The notes: generated from the sequence alone by a model not told the origin. DNA of 64,000 nucleotides from Clostridium sp. 1001271st1 H5 (GCF_005845215.1 NZ_SPHO01000003.1:310001-374000); one strand, 5' to 3'; shown: positions 35,512 to 45,751, counted from the stretch's first letter. Numbers and translations: made by a program.

Positions 35512-36819
35512 ATGCCGGAATATTCCCTGCCTGTGGGCAACAAGGATTTGATTAATATTGCAAGAAGGGCCTTTAATCTGGTGGACCCAAGACTGATTGG
35601 ACATGGAGCGCGTGTTTCCTATCTGGTGTTCCAGATGCTGAAGGAGGACGGCTCCTATACGCCGCTGGAGGCAAGGAACCTGTTGATTCTCGCTGCTCTT
35701 CATGATATCGGCGCATATAAAACCGACGAAATCGACAGGATGGTGGAGTTTGAGACAAAGGAAGTATGGAATCATTCCATTTACGGATATCTGTTTTTCC
35801 ATTATTTTACCCCCTTTGGGGATTGGGCTTCCGTCATCCTGTATCACCATATGCCCTGGAACCGGCTGAGAAAGCTGGAGGATGTGCCTGAGAGAATCAG
35901 GGAGGCAGCCCAAATCATCAATCTGGCCGACCGGGCGGACATTTACTTTGGGTCATCGGGATACACAGGCGGGTACCAGCGGTTCGTGGAATTTTTGAGA
36001 AGGCAGGAAGGGCTGTCCTACAGCCCCAGGGCGGCTGAATTGTTCAGGCGCCTGGGACCGGAAGTCCTGGACCGTCTGGCTGTCCAGGGCCAGGATTACT
36101 GCCTGCCCGAAGAAGTGTCTGCCCAGTTTGACCGCGCCATGGAAGAAGAGCCTTTTTCAGAGGATGAGCGCAAGGCGCTTCTGCGGATGCTGACCTATGT
36201 TATTGACTTCAGAAGCCCCCATACAGTGACCCATACCATCACCACCACGGTCATCAGCAAGGAACTGGCGGTCCGTATCCTGGACAGCGACGATGAGGTC
36301 AGGGATGTGACCTGCGGCGCCATACTCCATGACCTGGGGAAAATAGGAATTCCGGTGGAGATACTGGAATATCCGGGTAAGCTGAGCCCTCAGGCCATGA
36401 GGGTCATGAGGACCCATGTGGATTTGACCGGGCATATACTGGGGGCCAGTGTGTCTGAGAGGGTAAAGAATATTGCCCTGCGCCACCATGAGAAGCTGGA
36501 TGGTTCCGGTTACCCCCAGGGCTTGGCGGCTGAGTCCCTGGATACGCTCCAGAGGATTGTGGCGGTGGCTGATATCATAAGCGCCCTGACAGGAACCAGA
36601 AGCTATAAGGATGCATTTTCAAAGGAAAAGACAGTGTCCGTCCTGGAGGATATGGCGGGAAAGGGCCTGATAGATGCAGTCATTGTATCCATGTTTGTGG
36701 AGAATTACGATTCCATCATGGAAGCGGTCAGACTGCGCTCACGGCCTATCCTGGATAAATACCATGAGATGCAGCAGCAGTATCAGGTCCTGGCAGGTAA
36801 AATGAAGGGCTGGGATTGA
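35512..36819 (+). CDS. Tandem HD / HD-GYP domain phosphohydrolase
   Basis: 435 residues with AAAAGGAG before the ATG. Two HD phosphohydrolase domains lie in one chain: the first about 25-150 (His31, His64-Asp65 in AALHDIGAYK, His112-His113), the second about 230-400 with His273-Asp274 (ILHDLGKIG) and the HD-GYP signature HHEKLDGSGYP at 325-335. HD-GYP enzymes degrade cyclic di-GMP or related dinucleotides. The N-terminal HD could be a second active site or a sensor. There is no membrane segment or receiver domain, so it is a soluble enzyme. It is a single-gene unit. Confidence 0.88.
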   Translation: MPEYSLPVGNKDLINIARRAFNLVDPRLIGHGARVSYLVFQMLKEDGSYTPLEARNLLILAALHDIGAYKTDEIDRMVEFETKEVWNHSIYGYLFFHYFTPFGDWASVILYHHMPWNRLRKLEDVPERIREAAQIINLADRADIYFGSSGYTGGYQRFVEFLRRQEGLSYSPRAAELFRRLGPEVLDRLAVQGQDYCLPEEVSAQFDRAMEEEPFSEDERKALLRMLTYVIDFRSPHTVTHTITTTVISKELAVRILDSDDEVRDVTCGAILHDLGKIGIPVEILEYPGKLSPQAMRVMRTHVDLTGHILGASVSERVKNIALRHHEKLDGSGYPQGLAAESLDTLQRIVAVADIISALTGTRSYKDAFSKEKTVSVLEDMAGKGLIDAVIVSMFVENYDSIMEAVRLRSRPILDKYHEMQQQYQVLAGKMKGWD

Positions 36820-36919
36820 CCGGAAGTCTCCATGGAATCTTAAGGAAATGTATATTGACACAGCAGGTAAAACTGGATAAAGTAGGGTTATATAGGAACG
36901 GAAAAGGAGGAAATGTAAT

Positions 36920-37891
36920 ATGCTGCACATGAAGCGGAATTTAATGGTGGCCGCAGCAGGAGTATTGGCCGCCCTGATGGTGTTTCCTGCATACGGCGCC
37001 AGCCGTAAGCCCATTAAGTCCATAAACCTGACCATAAAAGCTGAGATAAAGCCGGATACGGATTTCGGAGACGAGCAGATAGAGATTGAGACCAGCAGTA
37101 ATAAGTACTCTGTGGATGGCTACGACATTCTGAATGACGATGTGGAATGGCGGGAGGATACCATTCCCAGAATTCAGATTACCCTGACAGCCAACGATGA
37201 TTATTATTTCCAGTCCCTTCCAAAGGATAAGGTGACCATAAAGGGCGGAGCTGAGTTTAAAAACTCCAAGCGGGAGGATTCCAGCACCACCCTGCTGATG
37301 GAGGTGGAGCTCCAGGCCCTGAACACCTCCCTTCATGATTTGGCCAATGTGGTCCTTACAGAGGAGGGAATAGCCGCCTGGGATGCCATACCGGCAGCGG
37401 GAAGCTATGAGGTACGCGTGTACAGGGACGACAAGGCGGTGGGAGCTGTCATGACGGTGAACACAAATACGTGCAACTGCCGTGAGCGCCTGCAGAAGGG
37501 CAATACAGCCTACACAGTCAGGGTGCGGCCTGTCAGCAAATTTGACAGCAAGGAAAAGGGAAACTGGACGGAATCTCCCAGCACCTACATACCGGAGGAA
37601 AAGGCGGCTCAATTCAGGGAGAATCCCACGGGAGGAAACGGGGAATGGGTACAGGCCGTTGAGAACGGAAGATGGTGGTACCGCAATGCAGACGGCAGCT
37701 ATCCGGTCAGCAGCTGGCAGCAGATAGGCGATAAGTGGTATTTCTTTGACGCTGAGGGCTACATGGCGACCGGATGGGTACAGTGGGACGGTAAGGAGTA
37801 CTACTGTGCTGACAACGGAGAGATGCTGACCAACTGTCTGACGCCGGATGCCTATCTGGTAGGGGAAGACGGGGCAAAGATTAACCAGTAA
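36920..37891 (+). CDS. Secreted protein with cell-wall-binding repeats
   Basis: 323 residues. The signal peptide (about 1-27, AAAGVLAALMVFPAYGAS) sends it out of the cell. The middle is beta-rich, with a fibronectin-III-like stretch (AYTVRVRPVSKF). The C-terminal 75 residues carry choline-binding-type repeats: GRWWYRNADGSYPVSSWQQI, KWYFFDAEGYMATGWVQW and EYYCADNGEML. Such repeats attach proteins to teichoic acids or peptidoglycan. No catalytic domain is seen. AAGGAGG lies nine bases before the first ATG. A 12-pair terminator follows. Confidence 0.85.
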   Translation: MLHMKRNLMVAAAGVLAALMVFPAYGASRKPIKSINLTIKAEIKPDTDFGDEQIEIETSSNKYSVDGYDILNDDVEWREDTIPRIQITLTANDDYYFQSLPKDKVTIKGGAEFKNSKREDSSTTLLMEVELQALNTSLHDLANVVLTEEGIAAWDAIPAAGSYEVRVYRDDKAVGAVMTVNTNTCNCRERLQKGNTAYTVRVRPVSKFDSKEKGNWTESPSTYIPEEKAAQFRENPTGGNGEWVQAVENGRWWYRNADGSYPVSSWQQIGDKWYFFDAEGYMATGWVQWDGKEYYCADNGEMLTNCLTPDAYLVGEDGAKINQ

Positions 37892-37916
37892 AACAACTGA
37901 ACATGGAAGATATGGC

Positions 37917-37955
37917 GCTGTAGGAGTATAGGAATGTACTCCTACAGCTATTTTT
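37917..37955 (+). terminator. Intrinsic terminator
   Basis: GCTGTAGGAGTA (37917-37928) pairs perfectly with TACTCCTACAGC (37937-37948), followed by TATTTTT. Confidence 0.9.
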
Positions 37956-37974
37956 GAGGTGATTGAGGTGATGC

Positions 37975-40098
37975 GTGGTGAATGAGGAAGAATGGAGAGA
38001 GCGTATACGCAGGGAGACAGACACCGGGTACTCCTACTGCCTGGCCAAGCGGATGGAGCAGTACCGGACCAATCCGGTGCTGGGATACAGAACCGCCGGG
38101 TCCGGGGCAGAGTTTGAGACAGGGGAGATGCTGGTCCGGGAGATGAAGTCCCTGGGACTTGCGGATGTACACAAGGACAGGATAACTGTGGACAGCTGGG
38201 AGTTTGAGAAGGCGGTGATGCAGTTTACGGACCGTGAGGGCAGGGACTATGAGTTCCAGTTAGGGGCTTACCAGACGGATTTCCATACCGGCGGATTCCG
38301 GGAATTCAGCCTGGTATACCTGGGAAAGGGTACTGCGGCGGATTACAGGAATGTGGATGCGGCAGGAAAGCTGGTTCTCATTGATATCAACCAGAGGGAT
38401 GAGTGGTGGATTAATTATCCCGTGTACCAGGCCCGGCTGAAGGGGGCTGCCGCCCTGATTGCGGTCCAGGAACAGGGATATGGGGAGATACACGACACAG
38501 CCCTTAACGCCCAGGACATAGCGGGGCCTGCAGATGCGCCCGCCTTTTCCATGTCCCGTGCGGACGCTGCTGTGCTGAAGGCGGCCATGGGAAGGGAAAA
38601 CCAGGTGCAGGTGCGCCTGGACGCCTCATCTACGGTGCTGAGGGACCAGGAGACGTATAACATTATAGGAACCATACCCGGGCCGGAGGAGGGAATGATT
38701 CTTCTGACAGCCCATTACGACTCCTATTTCAGCGGATTTCAGGACGACAACGCTGCGGTGGCCATGATGCTGGGCATAGCCAGGGCCGTGCTGCAATCAG
38801 GCTATAAGCCCAGGAAGACCCTTATATTCTGCGCTATGGCGGCAGAGGAATGGGGCGTGGTGAATTCCAAATACGACTGGTCCACCGGCGCCTATGAGCA
38901 GGTATTTACAGCCAGGCCCGACTGGGCGGGAAAGGTTATTGCGGACCTGAACTTTGAACTGCCGGCCCATGCCCATGGCAGGAAGGATGCTGTGCGGTGC
39001 GTGTATGAATATGCGGATTTTCTGGAGGACTTTTTAAAGCGTATGGGAATAAATGGGAGCACAAAAGCACAGGATGGAACGGCAGGTTCCCTGACCTGCC
39101 AGCCATACCCCGGAGGAGTGGAAGTGCTGAGTCCCATACAGACCTGGTCCGATGATTTCTCCATGGCCATTGGCGGGATACCCTCCATGGTCAACGATTT
39201 CAGCTCAGGGGAATTCATGGAGACGCATTACCATTCCCAGTACGACAATGAGAATTTTTATCAGGAACCGGTGTACCGGTTCCATCATGAGATGTATGCC
39301 GGTCTTGTCCTTGCTTTTGACAGGACAGCCGCGGTGCCTATGAATTTCTCAGGGCTGTTTGAGGGGGCCGGGCGCAGCGTTGACAGCAATGCCTGCCCTG
39401 GGTCAGAAGCAGACCGGCCCGGGCTGTTTTCCGCGCTGGAGCAGGCGTCGGCCGCAGGAAATGCGCTGTATGGAAGAATACGGGAAATCAACCGCGCATA
39501 CGGCTGTCTGCTGGACCGGGGAGAGGAAGCAGCAGCCCTGAAACTGGCAGCCGGGTGCGCGCCCCTGAACCGGGCGCTTCTTCGCATCTTTAAAAAGGAA
39601 CAGGATTACTTTGTGCGGCTGAGCTGGCACGATGACGTGCTCTTTCCGCAGCAGGCTGTCCAGGAAAATGTAAGGGCCATGGACAGGGCCATTGCCTGCC
39701 TTGAAAATCATGATTTGAGCGGCGCACTGGAGGCTGTGTATACCATAGACAACAACCGTTATGCATTTCTGTTTGATGAGGAAGTCTATACCTATTTTAC
39801 GGAATACGTCCTGAACCAGCCTCCGGGCCGTCTGAAATGGGGGACGGGAAGGATTGTCCATCACCAGAACCTGTTTGGCCTGGTTGAGAGCCTGAAGGCC
39901 AAGGCGCTGCATGGAAAGACGGATACACAGGAAGAATACGCAGCCCTTGTCAGGGCGCGGCAGGACCAGCTTGGCTGTTATGAGGATGACATACGGTACA
40001 TGACTGCATCCGCCTATAAGCTTCTGGAGGCCATAGGGCAGGCGGCACAGCTGGCGGATGCAGGTCTTATTACGGCTGGGCGCGGAGCCGGGGCATAA
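37975..40098 (+). CDS. M28-family (aminopeptidase-like) metallopeptidase with PA domain
   Basis: 707 residues with a GTG start; GTG 37978 has the better distance from GAGGTG at 37965-37970. There is no signal peptide, so the protein is cytoplasmic, unlike most relatives. A protease-associated domain (about 100-210) is inserted before the zinc domain (about 215-430). Zinc ligands are visible as LTAHYDSYF, QDDNAAVAM and AAEEWGV, with a later D/H-rich segment near THYHSQYDNENF. The last 270 residues form a helical extension not recognised. It may trim peptides after uptake. It sits alone, with a GNAT gene 59 bases later. Confidence 0.85.
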   Translation: MVNEEEWRERIRRETDTGYSYCLAKRMEQYRTNPVLGYRTAGSGAEFETGEMLVREMKSLGLADVHKDRITVDSWEFEKAVMQFTDREGRDYEFQLGAYQTDFHTGGFREFSLVYLGKGTAADYRNVDAAGKLVLIDINQRDEWWINYPVYQARLKGAAALIAVQEQGYGEIHDTALNAQDIAGPADAPAFSMSRADAAVLKAAMGRENQVQVRLDASSTVLRDQETYNIIGTIPGPEEGMILLTAHYDSYFSGFQDDNAAVAMMLGIARAVLQSGYKPRKTLIFCAMAAEEWGVVNSKYDWSTGAYEQVFTARPDWAGKVIADLNFELPAHAHGRKDAVRCVYEYADFLEDFLKRMGINGSTKAQDGTAGSLTCQPYPGGVEVLSPIQTWSDDFSMAIGGIPSMVNDFSSGEFMETHYHSQYDNENFYQEPVYRFHHEMYAGLVLAFDRTAAVPMNFSGLFEGAGRSVDSNACPGSEADRPGLFSALEQASAAGNALYGRIREINRAYGCLLDRGEEAAALKLAAGCAPLNRALLRIFKKEQDYFVRLSWHDDVLFPQQAVQENVRAMDRAIACLENHDLSGALEAVYTIDNNRYAFLFDEEVYTYFTEYVLNQPPGRLKWGTGRIVHHQNLFGLVESLKAKALHGKTDTQEEYAALVRARQDQLGCYEDDIRYMTASAYKLLEAIGQAAQLADAGLITAGRGAGA

Positions 40099-40156
40099 TA
40101 CGCGGCAGGAAAGTTATATACAAATGAGATTAAAATACAGGAGGAGTAACTGAGAG

Positions 40157-40789
40157 ATGGAAAGCCCACAATTATACCGGGTCAAGGAGGAGGATTTGCC
40201 CAGATTGGAGGAACTTCTGACCGGGTGTTTTGAACACGACCCATTATACTGTAAACTGATTCCGGATGAGGAGATACGCAGACGGCTTCTGCCGGAGCTG
40301 TTTGCCTGTGACCTGACAGAATTCTACGAAACCTGCGAGATATACTCGGACAGCCCTGAGATGAATTCCCTGCTGGTTGTTTCCGATGAATCAGAGCCCT
40401 ATAACCCTCTGACCTATTACCTGGCAGAGGCATGGGCTTCCCTGCGGACCGATGAGTTCCTGATTAAGGAGGACCCCAGCCTTAAGACCCTGTGGAAATT
40501 CATGCTGGGCAAGGATTATCTCAACTCCAGATGGACGGCCCAGCTCCACCGGACGGAACGGATTCACATTATCTATCTGGCTGTCCGGCCGGATATGCAG
40601 CACCACGGCCTGGCCGCCCTGCTGCTGGATGAGGTCATCCGGTATGCTGACCAGCACAAGCTTATGATATCCCTGGAGACTCATAATCCGGATAATGTGC
40701 CGCTGTATGAACACTTTGGGTTTAAGGTTTTCGGAGTATTGGAGAAGCACTTTGAGCTGAAACAGTATTGTCTGATTCGGGAGGTGTAA
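40157..40789 (+). CDS. GNAT-family N-acetyltransferase
   Basis: 210 residues with AGGAGGAG before the start. The acetyl-CoA-binding motif is visible near residues 130-160: IIYLAVRPDMQHHGLAALLLDEV, followed by LMISLETHNPDNVPLYEHFGFKV, the usual end of the fold. The acceptor is unknown. It may share a transcript with the peptidase gene upstream. No link to amino acid synthesis genes downstream is indicated. Confidence 0.88.
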   Translation: MESPQLYRVKEEDLPRLEELLTGCFEHDPLYCKLIPDEEIRRRLLPELFACDLTEFYETCEIYSDSPEMNSLLVVSDESEPYNPLTYYLAEAWASLRTDEFLIKEDPSLKTLWKFMLGKDYLNSRWTAQLHRTERIHIIYLAVRPDMQHHGLAALLLDEVIRYADQHKLMISLETHNPDNVPLYEHFGFKVFGVLEKHFELKQYCLIREV

Positions 40790-40879
40790 GGGCAGGGGGA
40801 ACCGTTGCCCCATAACTTTTGTTTATGATAATAATTCCAAACTTGTATATTCCACTATGGCGAAATTCCGCTGGAAAGG

Positions 40880-40908
40880 TTGAAATACCTTTTCAAATGA
40901 TATATGAT
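40880..40908 (+). promoter_or_regulatory. Promoter of the leuB-ilvD-ilvB operon
   Basis: TTGAAA (40880-40885) and TATGAT (40903-40908) are 17 bases apart. The leader to leuB is about 60 bases and shows no T-box or long attenuator. Confidence 0.75.
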
Positions 40909-40975
40909 TGAAAGAAATTATATTACTATGGGTAGATATAACCATAAAGAATAGAAGATAGGGGAGATATGCAAC

Positions 40976-42061
40976 ATGGATTATAATGTGACTGTGATTC
41001 CAGGTGATGGGATTGGACCGGAGATTGTGAGAGAGGCCAGGAAGGTGCTGGACCGGGTGGGAAAGGTGTACGGCCATTCGTTCGGCTATACGGAAATTCT
41101 GATGGGGGGATGCTCCATTGACGCCTATGGGGTTCCGCTGACAGAGGAGGCACTGGAGACAGCCGGGAAGAGCGATGCAGTGCTTCTGGGAGCGGTTGGC
41201 GGAGATGTGGGCAACTCTCGGTGGTATGATGTGGCGCCTAATCTCAGGCCGGAGGCAGGGCTTCTGGCTATCCGCAAGGGGCTGGGGCTGTTTGCCAATA
41301 TCAGGCCGGCGTATCTCTATAAGGAGCTGGCGCAGGCATGCCCCCTGAAGAAGGAGATTATAGGGGATGGCTTTGATATGGTCATCATGAGGGAGCTTAC
41401 GGGCGGCCTTTACTTTGGGGACAGGTATACCAGGGAAGTGGACGGCGTCATGACAGCCGTGGATACCCTTACATATAATGAAAATGAAATCAGAAGGATT
41501 GCCATTAAGGCCTTTGACATAGCCATGAAGCGCAGGAAGAAGGTGACCAGCGTGGATAAGGCGAATGTCCTTGATTCTTCCAGGTTATGGAGGAAGGTAG
41601 TGGAGGAAGTGGCCGGGGATTATCCGGAGGTGGAGCTGTCGCATATGCTGGTGGATAACTGCGCCATGCAGCTGGTTATGAATCCCGGACAGTTTGATGT
41701 GATTCTCACGGAGAACATGTTTGGGGACATCCTTTCAGATGAGGCCAGCATGATTACAGGCTCCATCGGAATGCTGTCCTCCGCCAGCATGAATGAGAGC
41801 AAATTCGGCCTCTATGAGCCAAGCCATGGCTCTGCGCCTGATATTGCGGGCAAGGATATGGCAAATCCCATTGCCACCATTCTTTCAGCCGCCATGCTGC
41901 TCCGCTATTCCTTTGATTTGGACCGTGAGGCGGATGCGGTTGAGAAGGCAGTGCAGGCAGTGCTGACCCAGGGATACCGCACCGGCGACATCATGTCGGA
42001 GGGATGCACCAAGGTGGGAACCTGTAAAATGGGTGATTTGATTGCGGAACAGATTGGATAA
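40976..42061 (+). CDS. leuB: 3-isopropylmalate dehydrogenase
   Basis: 361 residues. It oxidises and decarboxylates 3-isopropylmalate with NAD, the third step of leucine synthesis. Motifs: [12 protein letters not shown] at the start, the substrate loop [21 protein letters not shown], Lys/Tyr region [11 protein letters not shown], and the metal site [18 protein letters not shown] near residue 240. Length is normal. It is followed by ilvD 28 bases later. leuA and leuCD are not in the window. Confidence 0.97.
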   Translation: MDYNVTVIPGDGIGPEIVREARKVLDRVGKVYGHSFGYTEILMGGCSIDAYGVPLTEEALETAGKSDAVLLGAVGGDVGNSRWYDVAPNLRPEAGLLAIRKGLGLFANIRPAYLYKELAQACPLKKEIIGDGFDMVIMRELTGGLYFGDRYTREVDGVMTAVDTLTYNENEIRRIAIKAFDIAMKRRKKVTSVDKANVLDSSRLWRKVVEEVAGDYPEVELSHMLVDNCAMQLVMNPGQFDVILTENMFGDILSDEASMITGSIGMLSSASMNESKFGLYEPSHGSAPDIAGKDMANPIATILSAAMLLRYSFDLDREADAVEKAVQAVLTQGYRTGDIMSEGCTKVGTCKMGDLIAEQIG

Positions 42062-42089
42062 TTTGGATTTAGATGAAAGGGGATAGGAC

Positions 42090-43754
42090 ATGAAAAGTGA
42101 TGCAGTTAAGACAGGTATGCAGCAGGCGCCCCACAGGTCCCTGTTTAATGCGCTTGGTATGACAGAGGAAGAGATGAGGAAGCCTCTGGTGGGTATAGTT
42201 AGTTCCTATAATGAGATAGTTCCGGGGCACATGAACCTGGATAAGATTGTGGATGCAGTGAAGCTGGGCGTTGCCATGGCCGGCGGTACTCCGGTGGTGT
42301 TTCCGGCCATTGCTGTCTGCGACGGTATTGCCATGGGACACATTGGTATGAAGTATTCCCTTGTAACCAGGGATTTGATTGCGGATTCAACGGAGTGCAT
42401 GGCCCTGGCCCATCAGTTTGACGCCCTGGTCATGGTTCCGAACTGTGATAAAAATGTTCCTGGGCTGCTGATGGCTGCGGCCAGGATTAATGTGCCGACC
42501 GTGTTTGTAAGCGGCGGTCCCATGCTGGCCGGCCATGTGAAGGGGCACAAGACCAGTCTTTCCAGTATGTTTGAGGCAGTGGGCGCCTATGCGGCTGGCA
42601 ATATGTCAGAGGAGGACGTGAAGGAGTTTGAGGCAAAGGCATGTCCTACCTGCGGTTCCTGTTCCGGTATGTATACGGCCAACAGCATGAATTGTCTCAC
42701 CGAGGTCCTGGGCATGGGACTTAAGGGAAATGGCACGATTCCCGCTGTTTATTCCGAGCGCATCAAGCTGGCTAAACATGCAGGCATGAAGGTGATGGAG
42801 ATGTATGAGAAAAACATACGCCCCAGGGATATCATGACAAAGGAAGCATTTATGAATGCCCTGACCATGGATATGGCATTGGGATGCTCCACCAACAGCA
42901 TGCTTCATCTTCCGGCCATTGCCCATGAGGCAGGCGTGGAGCTGAATGTGGATATTGCCAATGAAATCAGCGCGAGAACCCCCAACCTGTGCCATCTGGC
43001 GCCGGCAGGACCCACCTACATAGAGGATTTAAACGAGGCGGGGGGAATATATGCGGTAATGAAGGAAATCAGCAAGAAGGGACTTCTGAACCTGGACTGC
43101 ATGACTGTCACGGGAAGAACCGTGGGAGAGAATATAAAGGACTGCGTCAACAAGAACCCGGAGGTCATCCGTCCGGCGGAGAATCCATACAGCCAGACCG
43201 GCGGCATTGCCATCTTAAAGGGCAATCTGGCCCCGGACTCCGCAGTGGTGAAACGCTCTGCGGTTGCGCCTGAGATGCTGAAGCATGAGGGACCCGCCAG
43301 GGTATTTGACTGCGAGGAGGACGCCATTGACGCCATTAAGGGCGGCAGGATTGTGGCAGGGGATGTGGTGGTCATCCGCTACGAAGGGCCTAAGGGAGGC
43401 CCGGGCATGAGGGAGATGTTAAATCCAACCTCAGCCATTGCAGGTATGGGACTGGGTTCCTCGGTTGCCCTGATTACGGACGGACGTTTCTCCGGCGCTT
43501 CCAGAGGCGCTTCCATCGGCCACGCCTCACCTGAGGCAGCGGTGGGCGGACCCATTGCCCTGGTGGAAGAAGGGGATATCATCTCCATTGATATAGACAA
43601 TCATAAGCTGGACGTGCTGGTATCCGACCAGGAGATGGCAGCCAGGAAGGCCAGGTGGCAGCCGCGCACACCGCAGGTTACCACCGGCTACCTGGCAAGA
43701 TATGCTTCCCTGGTTACTTCCGCTGACAAGGGAGCTGTGCTGCAGGTAAAATAG
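42090..43754 (+). CDS. ilvD: Dihydroxy-acid dehydratase
   Basis: 554 residues. The iron-sulfur enzyme turns dihydroxy acids into the 2-oxo acids of valine and isoleucine. Cluster cysteines are seen in [12 protein letters not shown] (about residue 117) and in [19 protein letters not shown] (about 185-203). The C-terminal [24 protein letters not shown] motif is also normal. It shares a transcript with leuB and ilvB. Confidence 0.98.
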   Translation: MKSDAVKTGMQQAPHRSLFNALGMTEEEMRKPLVGIVSSYNEIVPGHMNLDKIVDAVKLGVAMAGGTPVVFPAIAVCDGIAMGHIGMKYSLVTRDLIADSTECMALAHQFDALVMVPNCDKNVPGLLMAAARINVPTVFVSGGPMLAGHVKGHKTSLSSMFEAVGAYAAGNMSEEDVKEFEAKACPTCGSCSGMYTANSMNCLTEVLGMGLKGNGTIPAVYSERIKLAKHAGMKVMEMYEKNIRPRDIMTKEAFMNALTMDMALGCSTNSMLHLPAIAHEAGVELNVDIANEISARTPNLCHLAPAGPTYIEDLNEAGGIYAVMKEISKKGLLNLDCMTVTGRTVGENIKDCVNKNPEVIRPAENPYSQTGGIAILKGNLAPDSAVVKRSAVAPEMLKHEGPARVFDCEEDAIDAIKGGRIVAGDVVVIRYEGPKGGPGMREMLNPTSAIAGMGLGSSVALITDGRFSGASRGASIGHASPEAAVGGPIALVEEGDIISIDIDNHKLDVLVSDQEMAARKARWQPRTPQVTTGYLARYASLVTSADKGAVLQVK

Positions 43755-43842
43755 GTTTCGCGGCCAGTGGTACCGGGCTGTCCGGCAGTGCCGGCAGGGC
43801 CGCGCATCATGAAATAACATGAAGAAAAGGAGTGCAGTATAT

Positions 43843-45525
43843 ATGAGCAAATTGACGGGGGCAGAGATTGTAGTTGAATGTTTGAAGGAACAGGGTGTGG
43901 ACACCGTTTTCGGTTATCCGGGCGGCGCTATCCTGAATATATATGATGCATTGTACCAGCACCAGGATGAAATCACCCACATCCTGACATCCCATGAGCA
44001 GGGGGCTTCCCATGCAGCTGACGGCTACGCAAGGGCCACCGGCAAGGTGGGCGTGTGCCTGGCCACATCCGGTCCCGGCGCGACCAACCTGGTGACAGGT
44101 ATCGCTACCGCTTATATGGATTCCGTGCCCGTGGTGGCCATTACCTGTAACGTGACCAACAGCCTGCTGGGCAAGGACAGTTTCCAGGAAATCGATATTA
44201 CGGGCGTGACCATGCCCATTACAAAGTATAATTTCATTGTCAAGGATGTGAACCGTCTGGCAAAGGTAATCCGCAGGGCCTTTACCATAGCCCAGACAGG
44301 ACGTCCGGGTCCTGTGCTGGTGGATATCACCAAGGATGTGACAGCTGCGCTCTGTGAGTATGAGAAGCAGGTACCGGAGGAAATCGTGCGTCAGAGCGAC
44401 ACCATCACAGAGCAGGATATGGACCGGGCTGTGGAGATGATACGAAAGGCAGCAAAGCCCTTTATCTTTGTCGGCGGCGGCGCTGTGCTGTCCAATGCAT
44501 CCGACGAACTGAGGGCATTTGCCCATAAGATTCAGGCGCCGGTGGCAGACAGCCTTATGGGAAAGGGTGCTTTTGACGGGGCCGATGAGCTGTACACAGG
44601 CATGGTGGGCATGCACGGCACCAAGACCTCCAACTTCGGCATAACCGAGGCCGACCTGCTGATTGTGGTGGGTGCCAGGTTCAGCGACCGTGTGACCGGC
44701 AATGCCTCCAAGTTTGCAAAGAATGCAAAGATTCTCCAGCTGGATATTGACCCGGCTGAGATTAACAAGAATATTAAGGTGGACGCCAGTATCATCGGCG
44801 ACGTAAAGGTTATCCTGCGCAAGCTCAACGCCAGGCTGGACCCGGTGAACCACGACGAGTGGATTGCCCACATTGAGCGAATGAAGGATATGTATCCCCT
44901 GCGCTATGATAAGAATGTGCTCACAGGACCGTTCATTGTACAGACCATCAATGAGGTGACCGGAGGGGACGCAGTCATTGTCACCGAGGTGGGACAGCAT
45001 CAGATGTGGGCGGCCCAGTACTACCAGTACCGCCAGCCCCGCACCCTCCTCACTTCGGGAGGACTGGGAACCATGGGATACGGCCTGGGCGCTGCCATCG
45101 GCGCAAAGATGGGATGCAGGGACAAGACGGTTATCAATATTGCCGGAGACGGGTGTTTCCGCATGAACATGAATGAAATTGCAACGGCCACCCGGTACAA
45201 TATCCCGGTGGTGGAGGTCATTGTAAACAATCATGTGCTGGGCATGGTACGCCAGTGGCAGACCCTGTTTTACGGCAAGCGCTATTCCCAGACCATACTG
45301 AATGACTCAGTGGACTTTGTGAAGATAGCAGAGGCCATGGGAGCCAGGGCTTACCGCGTGACCCAGAAGGAGGAGCTGGAGCCTGTGCTCAGGGAGGCTA
45401 TCTCGTTAAACATACCTGTGGTCATTGACTGTCAGATTAGCTGCGATGATAAGGTATTCCCCATGGTATCGCCGGGTGCGCCGATTGCAGATGCTTTTGA
45501 CGATACGGACTTGAAAATTAATTAA
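43843..45525 (+). CDS. ilvB: Acetolactate synthase large subunit
   Basis: 560 residues from the ATG at 43843 (AAAGGAG upstream). It joins two pyruvates, or pyruvate and 2-oxobutyrate, using thiamine diphosphate. The activating Glu is in HEQGASHAADGYAR near residue 50, and the ThDP/Mg motif is GDGCFRMNMNEIATA...NN near residues 438-465. No small regulatory subunit gene (ilvN) follows, so feedback control must come from an ilvN elsewhere or be absent. It ends the branched-chain operon; the promoter for serC lies over its last codons. Confidence 0.97.
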   Translation: MSKLTGAEIVVECLKEQGVDTVFGYPGGAILNIYDALYQHQDEITHILTSHEQGASHAADGYARATGKVGVCLATSGPGATNLVTGIATAYMDSVPVVAITCNVTNSLLGKDSFQEIDITGVTMPITKYNFIVKDVNRLAKVIRRAFTIAQTGRPGPVLVDITKDVTAALCEYEKQVPEEIVRQSDTITEQDMDRAVEMIRKAAKPFIFVGGGAVLSNASDELRAFAHKIQAPVADSLMGKGAFDGADELYTGMVGMHGTKTSNFGITEADLLIVVGARFSDRVTGNASKFAKNAKILQLDIDPAEINKNIKVDASIIGDVKVILRKLNARLDPVNHDEWIAHIERMKDMYPLRYDKNVLTGPFIVQTINEVTGGDAVIVTEVGQHQMWAAQYYQYRQPRTLLTSGGLGTMGYGLGAAIGAKMGCRDKTVINIAGDGCFRMNMNEIATATRYNIPVVEVIVNNHVLGMVRQWQTLFYGKRYSQTILNDSVDFVKIAEAMGARAYRVTQKEELEPVLREAISLNIPVVIDCQISCDDKVFPMVSPGAPIADAFDDTDLKIN

Positions 45526-45539
45526 AAACAGTGTATAGT
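45511..45539 (+). promoter_or_regulatory. Promoter of the serC-serA operon
   Basis: TTGAAA (45511-45516) lies in the last codons of ilvB, and TATAGT (45534-45539) follows after 17 bases. Transcription would begin near 45546, giving a leader of about 205 bases. Confidence 0.72.
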
Positions 45540-45545
45540 AGTCTT

Positions 45546-45751
45546 TAATATCTTGGCTGCGTTATCAGATTAGCTTGATAAAGTGCCTGGACAGGTGGGA
45601 CAGATATACGATGTAGTATACAGTCAGGTGACTTCTCTGTATGCGGTATGGCGTGATATTGTGCCTGGTTCCGCATATGGAGGAGTCCTCTGTGTATATA
45701 TATTAAAGAGGATATGTGCAGCAAGTACAACCATTTAAGGAGGAGAGCGAG
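45546..45751 (+). ncRNA. Long structured serC leader, unclassified
   Basis: The leader holds several clear hairpins: TTATCA/TGATAA near 45562-45582, TATAC/GTATA near 45605-45620, TATGCGG (45640-45646) with CCGCATA (45671-45677) including an inner GGC/GCC, and TCCTCT (45686-45691) with AGAGGA (45707-45712). The last one lies shortly before the serC ribosome site. A GGTGGGAC near 45595 recalls part of a T-box but is at the wrong end and lacks the rest. It may be a cis-acting regulatory RNA, class unknown; it may also be partly chance structure. Confidence 0.4.

Noticed and set aside
43807..45234. Long open frame on the minus strand (475 codons)
   Set aside because: It lies fully inside ilvB in the opposite frame, has no ribosome site or family resemblance, and follows from codon use.
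45546..45751. T-box leader before serC
   Set aside because: Only GGTGGGAC is present, near the start of the leader rather than at its end, and the ACCGCG part is absent.
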